64,000 bases of DNA from G963666895 sp963666895 (GTDB taxonomy: Bacteria; Desulfobacterota; Desulfovibrionia; Desulfovibrionales; Desulfovibrionaceae). The stretch is taken from positions 248,001-312,000 of the forward strand of contig CAXXNS010000001.1 in NCBI GenBank assembly GCA_963666895.2. Direction: 5' to 3'. A program made the position numbers and the translations under genes. The first letter of the stretch is position 1. Each line of letters begins with the position of its first letter. A model generated the notes under the pieces. It worked only from the letters and a program-made list of their open reading frames with translations, was not told the origin of the DNA and ran no database searches. This document shows positions 1 to 6,682 of the stretch, piece after piece.

Positions 1-833
1 ATACGCCTTGCTCTTTTGAGCGACTCAAGGAAAGTATCTTCTTCAACCCCTAATGCGCCAGGATCACGGGCAGTTATATCATAGTACACATCGGGGTCAG
101 AGACACCTGCCCGACGCCCTCCCATCGCCTTAAGCGTCGAAAGATGGGCTATATATCTCGAAAAAACACGATTTAAGTAGCCCATTTCTTCGTCATCCAA
201 ACCAAAGGTAAGAATCACCTTATCAATGAAAAGCGTGTATTTTGAAATATATGACAAGACATCCGCATAACTTTCACGAGGAGATTTCCACACCGGTTTT
301 GATTCAAAATCATCCTCTTTCTTACGTTCCTTATTTTCTGTTGTTTTCTCATCCTGGGCGCTGATCATATCGTTTAGTCTTATGTGATCATTAAATATTT
401 TACCATAGGAACCGCGCCATATATCTGAGTTGATAAATCGGCAATCGACCGCCAAAAACAACCAGTTACGGTCCCGCTCTAGATGTTCTGGAATCGATGT
501 AATTCGAACAACTGGCTCTCTTTCGGGCATCTTTTGAAACTGCACAAACCAGTTTAAGTATTTCAATAGCCGCTTTTTATCCCCATTCGCCAACACGTCA
601 ATCAATGCAGTGCGAACTAATGAGATATGATACTTGTCTCCAAGTTTTCTATTTATCTTCTGTGACCATTCTTGAACCCTATTTTCTCTCACTCTCTTCC
701 ACTTTCTAAAATCAGAGTAGCCATCAGCTTTACATTCAATCTTTTTCTTCACCTTTTTGAATTTTGCGCTTAATCTGGCATAGTCAAGATAAAGTAATAA
801 AGCACGATCACAATTATCCACAAACACCTCCAT
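1..833 (-). CDS. Hypothetical protein, partial (C-terminus off window)
   Basis: An open minus-strand frame runs from ATG at 833 to the left edge without a stop, about 277 codons. The start overlaps the stop of the upstream integrase (TAATG) and is preceded by GGAG, so the two are probably translationally coupled and co-transcribed. The product begins MEVFVDNCDRALLLYLDY, is rich in Lys, Arg and Glu, and has a hydrophilic stretch (about residues 160-175) but no signal peptide or membrane segment. I do not recognise a family. Being coupled to an integrase it is likely island cargo. Its AT-rich coding differs from the GC-rich genes further right, which fits recent acquisition. Confidence 0.6.
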   Translation of the reverse strand, partial: MEVFVDNCDRALLLYLDYARLSAKFKKVKKKIECKADGYSDFRKWKRVRENRVQEWSQKINRKLGDKYHISLVRTALIDVLANGDKKRLLKYLNWFVQFQKMPEREPVVRITSIPEHLERDRNWLFLAVDCRFINSDIWRGSYGKIFNDHIRLNDMISAQDEKTTENKERKKEDDFESKPVWKSPRESYADVLSYISKYTLFIDKVILTFGLDDEEMGYLNRVFSRYIAHLSTLKAMGGRRAGVSDPDVYYDITARDPGALGVEEDTFLESLKRARR

Positions 834-1981
834 TACTCCAAGACATTTACTGCGTTCTTCAGATCGCTGCTCCCCAAATGCGAATAACGCTCGGTCATGG
901 CTATCGTGCTATGTCCCATGAGTTCTTTGACTTTATATAAGTCTATCCCCTTCTGCACGAGCCAACTGGCGAAAGTATGCCGCAGCGTATGAAAAACTAC
1001 CATATTGAGATGGTTTTCCACCCCATCGTTTAGTCCAAGCGAATCGACGACCCGTGAAAAGGTGTTGGAAACCGACGTCACCTGCTTCCCGTTGGCATTC
1101 ACAAATACATAGCCATTGCCACCGGCTGGTGCCATCTGTGCCAGGTGTTCACGGACATGGGCTTGCATGTACGCCACGCGGTTTACGCCACCCTTCGTGT
1201 CTTTCAGATGCAACGTACCTTCAGCCAAATCGACATCGCCCCATTTCAGCGAGCAAACTTCCCCCGCTCTTAAGCCGCAGTACAACGAAAGCAACGCCAT
1301 GCTGTACACTTGTGAGCTATGGGCTTTCAACTCCTGCAAAAGGCATTCAGCTTCGCATTCGGCGAGGAAGCGCTTTCGGCGATTGTCAAACTTTGGGACC
1401 TTCACCCCTTTGGTCGGGGGATCACCATGAACCAGACCGTCGAGCTTTGCGCGGTTCCAAACCTGCCGGATCACGGCCAGCGTGTACTGAACCGTTCTCG
1501 GTGCCCTCTCAGCTTTGTTCAGCTTCTTTCGAACCTCTTCGACATCGGCCACCTTTAACGAAGCCAAGGGGATATTACCCATCACCGGGTTGATCCACTT
1601 CTCAAACAGCCCCTTCTCCGTCCGGCGTGAGTTCTCTTTCTTGGCTCCGTCAGTGGAAGGAAAGTAGGTCTCAGCGAAATACTGCGCGAACGTGGTTGAG
1701 TTCTTCTCAGCCTCAAGCCGCTCCGCCGCCGCAACCTCTCTCTTCTCTTGCAGCGTCCGAGGCCCCACACCGGTTCTGTGGGCATCCTTGAGCATGGATC
1801 GCTCGGCGTTGGCACGTTCAACATTCCACCCGGCCGAGGCCCACCCAAGCCCCTCTTCCTTTCGCTTTCCGTCAAGCCGGTAGTATATGGAAAAGTACCG
1901 GTCTTTCTGTGGGCCGTTCTTCCGCGTAGCGTGCTCTCTGTATCTCACGCCCGGATAATTAGTCTGCTTCCATTCCGCCAT
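833..1981 (-). CDS. Tyrosine recombinase (phage-type integrase)
   Basis: A 382-aa integrase that would cut and rejoin DNA at an attachment site through a covalent phosphotyrosine. The N-terminal arm- and core-binding region is about residues 1-200. The catalytic domain shows the first Arg in LYCGLRAGEVCSLKW, the H-x-x-R box in FHTLRHTFASWL, the second His in ELMGHSTIAMT and the nucleophile in ERYSHLG. Length is normal and all catalytic residues are present. The ATG at 1981 has AGGAG upstream. Its 5' end faces a tRNA-Thr fragment 155 bp away, so it probably belongs to an island lying to the left of that site. A gene of unknown function overlaps its stop codon. Confidence 0.92.
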   Translation of the reverse strand: MAEWKQTNYPGVRYREHATRKNGPQKDRYFSIYYRLDGKRKEEGLGWASAGWNVERANAERSMLKDAHRTGVGPRTLQEKREVAAAERLEAEKNSTTFAQYFAETYFPSTDGAKKENSRRTEKGLFEKWINPVMGNIPLASLKVADVEEVRKKLNKAERAPRTVQYTLAVIRQVWNRAKLDGLVHGDPPTKGVKVPKFDNRRKRFLAECEAECLLQELKAHSSQVYSMALLSLYCGLRAGEVCSLKWGDVDLAEGTLHLKDTKGGVNRVAYMQAHVREHLAQMAPAGGNGYVFVNANGKQVTSVSNTFSRVVDSLGLNDGVENHLNMVVFHTLRHTFASWLVQKGIDLYKVKELMGHSTIAMTERYSHLGSSDLKNAVNVLE

Positions 1982-2136
1982 AAGCTCACTCCTGACTTGT
2001 CCATCATTTGTCCATTATTTTAGCAGATAGACAAAGGAAATCAAGAGATGCATTGGGAAAGAAGGAATTCTCAATATCCTGAAAAAATTACTGAACATAT
2101 TATGCTGCGGGACGCTACGGGAAAGTTCACTCGATT

Positions 2137-2184
2137 GATTCGTAATCAGCAGGTCGGGCGTTCGAGTCGCCTCCCTGGCTCCAG
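2137..2184 (+). repeat. Attachment site: 3' fragment of tRNA-Thr(CGT), left copy
   Basis: 48 bp identical to 58922-58969. It reads as the anticodon loop with CGT, variable loop, T-arm (TTCGAGT loop), 3' acceptor strand and CCA of a tRNA-Thr. The sequence to its left does not form the D-arm, 5' acceptor strand or a full anticodon stem, so this is not a functional tRNA. This is the product expected from integrase-mediated insertion into a tRNA 3' end, and it marks the left limit of the large island. Confidence 0.85.
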
Positions 2185-2191
2185 AAAAAAC

Positions 2192-2234
2192 AGCCGCTTA
2201 TGCGTCATTCGTACGGGCGGCTTTCTCTTTTTTG
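2192..2234 (+). terminator. Rho-independent terminator behind the tRNA-Thr fragment
   Basis: Inverted arms AGCCGC (2192-2197) and GCGGCT (2217-2222) are followed by a T-rich tract ending near 2234. It lies immediately after the tRNA fragment in the position of a tRNA terminator and differs in sequence from the terminator at 58978-59018, so it was probably brought by the inserted element. Confidence 0.7.
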
Positions 2235-2240
2235 TCATAT

Positions 2241-2264
2241 GGTGGCGGTACTGGTGGCGGTATG
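2241..2264 (+). repeat. Paired GGTGGCGGTA boxes, left end (probable integrase arm sites)
   Basis: Two tandem copies of GGTGGCGGTA spaced by 2 bp lie 57 bp inside the left tRNA-Thr repeat. The same pair with the same spacing occurs at 58759-58782, inside the right repeat and just upstream of the integrase at 57385-58692. Their symmetrical placement relative to the two repeats fits arm-type binding sites of that integrase. This role is inferred. Confidence 0.6.
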
Positions 2265-2311
2265 GTCTTCAAAAACATGGGGCCCGCTTTTCGCGGGCCC
2301 CACAATCCGGG

Positions 2312-2575
2312 TTAAGCACTCAGCCGCTGATCCTTGCGCGGCTTTCGGCCTCGTTGGCGGCCGATCCGCTGCCTTACAATCTCGCCAACCTCGTGCTTTT
2401 CGTAAAAAACGTAACCGTTGATGTACCACTTCCTTTCGGGCCCAATCCCAAGCGAATCAAGATTCGCCAGCGTCTTCGGAGAAATCGCACCATTAGTGTA
2501 CGTTCCCACATCCCTTCGCGCCACGAGCTCGCTCATCATGGGCATCCTGTCCAGGTTCGTCTTGTTCTTATGCAT
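2312..2575 (-). CDS. Excisionase-like helix-turn-helix protein
   Basis: An 87-aa basic protein. The stretch MSELVARRDVGTYTNGAISP followed by KTLANLDSLGIGP and a W-Y-x-N-G wing resembles small winged-helix DNA-binding proteins of the excisionase/AlpA type that read a site and steer recombination direction. A basic C-terminal tail (RQRIGRQRGRKPRK) fits DNA contact. It lies just inside the left attachment site and upstream of a truncated recombinase, the usual place for such a gene. No target site is known. Confidence 0.6.
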   Translation of the reverse strand: MHKNKTNLDRMPMMSELVARRDVGTYTNGAISPKTLANLDSLGIGPERKWYINGYVFYEKHEVGEIVRQRIGRQRGRKPRKDQRLSA

Positions 2576-2621
2576 TGTAAGTCCCTTGTAAGCTTGCGAA
2601 CGCTATGTGCCGCGAAATGAA

Positions 2622-3440
2622 CTAGTATACCAAACAATTGCGCTCATGGTTAACCGCCAAATATTGTGAATATTCTTCCTCAAGTCTTCCATGTTCGGCC
2701 AAGTACCTTTTCAAGCGCTTTCCCAACCCAACGCGGCAATACTTCATTGCCGTCTTGCCGCCCTTTTCCCGGGTCCATAGACGGACAGCCTGCTTGCCGG
2801 TAACCGGATCGATTCCGGCCCCCATGAGTTCCCCGGTTTCTGGATCGCTGAGATTCGCCAGAGTGAACGGGTTACTCCCTTTGCGTGGCGCACCCACGCC
2901 CTCAGCCCGACAGCCAGCCTCGATCTGCAGCCTTGCCATGAGCCGATGCTTCTCTTCTTCGATGCTGGAGAGCAGCTGTTGCACCTCGTTGGCCGCGCGG
3001 TCCTCATACTCACTGGTTCTAGCAGGCAACACCCTGGCCATCCTGGAATACATCTTCCTGATCCGCTGAAACTGGTATTCAACCGGCTTCTCGCGGTGTT
3101 TCTGTGAAAAGACTGTCAGTCCGCGTTCCAATGCCGCGACTGCCGACAACTCCTGGCGGAAGGTGGCTCTGGCGTTGCCGTGCTCAATGTGGTGTCGCCA
3201 GCGCATGCGCAGATACATGGAAAGACTGCTGCTGGTGAGTTCCTCCAGGCTCTTCACTCCATGCTCCCGGAGCCACTGCCCAAGGGGGCGCAGGCGATAG
3301 AAGGTTCTCTCCAATGTCCCCACGCTATGGATGTACGGGGACATCCCCCCATGGTCCATTTTCGACTCGTGCCGACTCTCTCCTATGCGGGCGATGGCCT
3401 TCAAGGCGCACATGATTTGGTTGTTCATCGATCCACGCAT
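2622..3440 (-). pseudogene. Truncated tyrosine recombinase
   Basis: 272 residues with an alpha-helical SAM-like N-terminal domain (about 30-130) and the beginning of a catalytic domain: RLMARLQIEAGCRAEG places the first catalytic Arg near residue 175. The frame stops about 95 residues later, before any H-x-x-R box, second His or Tyr. A complete recombinase would need another 80-100 residues. The AT-rich DNA after the stop gives no continuation in another frame. I read it as a remnant that cannot cleave DNA; a role as a DNA-binding regulator cannot be excluded. Confidence 0.55.
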
Positions 3441-3722
3441 TGCGTGTCCTCATTGGTTCAACTGGTTAGAGAATCGCGCTTTTGAACAGGCTGCGTCCCC
3501 TGTAGACCCATTGTCGGAAGGCCCGGCCTATCCCCACCTTGCAGAGCCCCGTGTTGGACCCCTGTTTCAGGCAGCGAGGAACGCCTGTCCGGTTCCCTTG
3601 TTGAACCTCCCTTTGGCGCGAACCGGCAAAGCAGACCTTGGGGAGGCGGGTGTCCCGCCACGCAGGGGGACGAGTTAAGGATGAGTAGTTGGAAGGACCA
3701 TACCACACAAAAACAAAAAATC

Positions 3723-3935
3723 AAATGTTTTCATCTGTTTATCCCTAAGCGTCCCTGTATTTCCCTCCATTTCCCAAAAGTGGATTTCATCCACAGGGAA
3801 ACCTTTCGGGAATTTTTCAAATCAATTTTGGACTAGCTAACCCCCCATTTCTAAGGGGGGGGTTACCACCGGACGAGTTGCAGCCCATTATACTTGAACC
3901 AAATGTTTTCATACAATCTTCCCTAACCTTCCCTG
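3723..3935 (+). repeat. 35-bp direct repeat pair with TCCCT iterons
   Basis: 3723-3757 and 3901-3935 both read AAATGTTTTCAT, a short variable part, then TCCCTAA, two or three bases and TCCCTG. Further TTTCCCT/TTCCC boxes follow each copy. Similar boxes occur near the right island end (about 58800-58815 and, on the other strand, 58878-58897). Regular spacing beside recombinase genes suggests binding sites for an integrase, excisionase or replication protein; which one is unknown. Confidence 0.5.
3838..3865. other. C/G-rich hairpin
   Basis: TAACCCCCC (3838-3846) pairs with a G run ending in TTA (3855-3865) around an 8-nt loop. There is no T-tract on either side, so it is not a typical intrinsic terminator; it may be a relic or a recognition structure. 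Confidence 0.4.
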
Positions 3936-4025
3936 CGCTTCCCAGCATTACTCAGAAACTACATTTACATGCTTGGATTATTAGCGTAAATATTTCCACG
4001 AGCGGACCTTGAAAGCTGGTGGATT

Positions 4026-4100
4026 GGACCAACAGAGCGGCGTAGCTCGTGAACCTGTCCACCTTAAATTCGTCGCTCAATGGTCCAATAAGCCGAACCC
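4026..4100 (-). pseudogene. Fragment of a decayed coding sequence, probably a transposase
   Basis: On the minus strand this reads WVRLIGPLSDEFKVDRFTSY. A second piece at 44171-44245 on the plus strand reads VHFFGPLSDGFKMDRFTSYA, so the two are inverted relative to each other and conserved at the protein level. Neither has a start or the rest of a protein. A short protein motif scattered in opposite orientations in an island suggests an insertion-sequence remnant, but I cannot name the family. It directly abuts the left edge of the 5.57-kb duplication. Confidence 0.4.
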
Positions 4101-4102
4101 AC

Positions 4103-4267
4103 TTCTTTCCGCCGAGTTTGAGACCAGGGAGCGCATAGAACGGCTGGACGAGCTGTTTCCCGTGGTCACGGAGCCGGTAGACTACCCCCCCCCCTGGAAC
4201 CTGCCCGGGGATACGGGTTCTCTTCGAAGACGGCAGCACCTTCTATCTGCTCATCCAGAGGGGGTAG
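4103..4267 (+). pseudogene. Beheaded copy of the 67-aa cassette gene
   Basis: Corresponds to the 3' part of 51304-51507 (FETRERIERLDELFPVVTEP onward). The first 12 codons are lost at the duplication boundary and replaced by the decayed-element fragment. The C-run at 4185-4193 differs in length from the other copy, which shifts the frame. The end, with the stop at 4265 and the ribosome-binding site for the protease gene, is preserved. Confidence 0.7.
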
Positions 4268-4273
4268 GAGGAC

Positions 4274-4861
4274 ATGCCAAACAAGCCCAGGAAGCGGCAG
4301 TTCCGCCCCATGAAGCAAGGGGCCCTGGACGGGTTTTGCGGCATCTACAGCCTGTTCAACGCCGCCATGATCGTGGACGACCAGCTGGACAGGGACGTGT
4401 GCCACACCCTCTTCACGACCTGTCTGAGGACGCTTGAGGACATACAGGACACGATTTTCATCAACGTTCGGGGTATGGGCATACGGGACCTGATCTACCT
4501 CTCAAAACACGTGTTCCAGCCCTCCATGGGGTTAGTCCACACCCGACCCTTCTATCGGGCCAAGCCACGTAGCCTGAACGACTTCCGGGAGACCTTGCAG
4601 GGCATCCAGAGGGGGCCGGGACCGGCAGGGATCATCATCTCCATAGAGGCACTTGGGGCGGGTCACTGGACCGTGGTGGAGAGCAGAGACGACCACCATC
4701 TCTGGCTGGCCGATTCGTGCGAGTTGGACGTGATAGCTAGGACCGAGGCGACGATCTGCCGGGCGACGTGTCAGAGGCCTTTTCTGATCAACTGGAAGGA
4801 TACGGTGGTGTTGAGGAGGGCGAAGGTCGGGAAGCTCAGGCCCGGGCAGAGCTCGGCCTGA
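4274..4861 (+). CDS. Papain-like cysteine protease-fold protein (left copy)
   Basis: 195 aa, cytosolic by appearance. A Gln-Cys pair typical of papain/C39-like folds is seen at Q15 and C22 (QGALDGFCGIYSLFNAA), with H131 in AGHWTVV and D147 in LWLADSC completing a likely Cys-His-Asp triad. The family would cleave or trim peptides, but the substrate is unknown. GGAGGA precedes the ATG. The gene is convergent with the kinase gene, with 25 bp between stops. About a dozen residues differ from the right copy and none is in the putative triad, so it may still be functional although its upstream partners are missing here. Confidence 0.7.
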   Translation: MPNKPRKRQFRPMKQGALDGFCGIYSLFNAAMIVDDQLDRDVCHTLFTTCLRTLEDIQDTIFINVRGMGIRDLIYLSKHVFQPSMGLVHTRPFYRAKPRSLNDFRETLQGIQRGPGPAGIIISIEALGAGHWTVVESRDDHHLWLADSCELDVIARTEATICRATCQRPFLINWKDTVVLRRAKVGKLRPGQSSA

Positions 4862-4886
4862 ATGACGAATCCTAGTCGGGACGACC

Positions 4887-6633
4887 TTACCTTTCGTCCT
4901 CCATGACCCGGTTGACCGCCCCGAGCAAATCGTCGATCTCCACCGGCTTGACCACATAGTCGTCCATCCCGGAATTGGAGAAAATTTTTCCCGGTCACCC
5001 CATCATGGCGAATGCCGTCAGGGCGATGATCGGGATGCCCTTGTTCGCCGCTCCGGCGTCTCCGCTTCGAATCAACCGGGTCGCTTCCATGCCGTCCATA
5101 ACCGGCAACTGAACGTCCATAAGCACCAGATCGAATGCATTGTCCCGGAGGCTTTTCAGCGCCTGCTCCCCGTCTCCCACGGCCGTGACCACGTACCCAT
5201 ATTTTTCCAGTATGCAAATCGTCACCTGCCTGTTGAGCAAATCATCCTCGACCAACAGAATGGAGCGCTTGACGGGTTGCGAATGCCTTTTGGTTTCCGA
5301 CCGAAATTTCATCTCTTGCAGCGGCTCGGACAGACCGAACGTGGCGGAAAACAGTATCTGGGTTCCCTTCCCAAGTTCGCTGGACACGGTAATGTGGCCG
5401 TTCATGGCGGCCACCAGTTGCTTGCAGATGGACAGGCCCAGGCCCGCCCCCTGATGCTCCCGGGTCATCCCGCTGTCCTGCTGGGTGAAGGGAACAAACA
5501 ATTTGTCAAGGGCCTCGTCGGTCATGCCGATTCCGGTGTCGGATACGGAAAACAAGATCCTTTGGGTGCCCGGGTGAACAGCAGGAAGGGGGTGCGCCTC
5601 CACTTCAATTGTGCCCGCATCGGTGAACTTGATCGCATTTCCGATGAAGTTGTTGAGCACCTGCCGAAGCCGAAACGAATCGCCGACCACGCCCCTTGGA
5701 ATGCTCGGGTTCAGGTAAAACCGAAGGGCAAGACCGGCCTCCCTGGCGGCCACCTGGAACATTTGCTCCAAGGATTGCATCATTTCGCCCATGTCGAAGA
5801 GCTTGTTCTCCAGGGACAGTTTTCCGACTTCGATCCGAGAGAGGTCCAAAATGTCGGAAATCAGGCGGTTCAGCCTGGTGGACGCCCCCAGGCAGAGGTC
5901 TGACATATTCGTCCTGCTGATTCGTGAGTTCAGTGAGGCGCAACACCTGGAGCATGCCGTGGATGCCGCCCAGGGGCGTTCGAATTTCATGGCTCATGTT
6001 GGCCAAAAATTCGCTCTTCATGCGATTGGCGGAATCGGCTTGCTGCCTGGCGCGTATGAGATCATTCCGGATTCGCTTGCTCACGGTCTCATCCATGACC
6101 GCCACCAACGTCTCCAGCCCCTTGTCCTGCTCGCGCCGTTTGGGGCGGGCTTGAAGGCGAAGATGGACCACCCCCCCCTCCTTTTTCCGGAGCAGATCCA
6201 CTTCGCAATCCTCGACGCGGTCATTGACGATCACGCTCTCCAGGTGGTCCCTGAGCCTTTTTTGATGGTTCTCGACAAGATATGACTCAAGCCGGGAGCC
6301 CATGACCTCCTTGCGATACTTCCCCAGGAGTTCGCAGACGGTCAGGTTGGCCTCGGTGATGGTGCCCTCGGCGTCAAGGGTCATGAAGCCCACCGGCGCG
6401 AAGTCATAGAGTTCACGGTAATTGTCGCGTTCAGCTTCCAGGACGGCGCGCAGGGTGAGCAATTCGTCGTTCTGGGCCTGGAGTTCCGACTGGTAGACGC
6501 CGAACTCGTAGAGCAACTGTCCCACCTCGTCATCGCTGAGGTCGGCGATTTTCGGCGCCCGACCGCCCTGGGCGGCCTCCCTGGCCATGAGGCGGAGATC
6601 GTCTCGGTTCATCTCGGATCGTGTGTTCATCAT
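4887..6633 (-). pseudogene. Hybrid histidine kinase, frameshifted (left copy)
   Basis: Counterpart of the intact kinase at 52127-53869. Starting at ATG 6633 (GGAGG upstream), the coiled-coil/PAS region and HisKA box (SHEIRTPLGG) are intact, but an extra T near 5903 (GTCTGACATA against GTCGACATA) breaks the frame just after the HisKA helices. The frame resumes through the ATPase domain (DTGIGM, GAGLGLS) and most of the receiver, then an extra C near 5001 and further changes truncate the receiver end. The N-terminal piece could still be made as a dimerising PAS-HisKA fragment without ATPase. The intact gene nearby argues these are real lesions rather than sequencing errors, but homopolymer errors should be ruled out. 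Confidence 0.85.
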
Positions 6634-6682
6634 GTCGCTCCTCCGTTTGCCTCAACTTTTCGGTCAGACAGGAAGCCGCCGA

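Larger units (their letters stand above)
3441..4025. other. Non-coding stretch between recombinase remnant and duplicated cassette
   Basis: No convincing gene. The part at 3466-3708 is open on both strands in several frames but shows no recognisable product or ribosome-binding site. The rest is AT-rich and holds a 35-bp direct repeat, clusters of TCCCT boxes, a small hairpin (GTGGAT/ATCCAC at 3780-3794) and a C/G hairpin. Confidence 0.5.

Noticed and set aside
2137..2184. Functional tRNA-Thr gene at either 48-bp repeat
   Set aside because: Neither copy (also 58922-58969) has a D-arm or 5' acceptor strand, and the 5' half of the anticodon stem does not pair properly.
2048..2620. 190-codon plus-strand frame over the left attachment site
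   Set aside because: Runs through the tRNA fragment, terminator and antisense of the excisionase-like gene with no protein-like features.
3466..3708. 80-codon minus-strand frame between recombinase remnant and repeats
   Set aside because: Two other frames are equally open, there is no ribosome-binding site, and no recognisable product.
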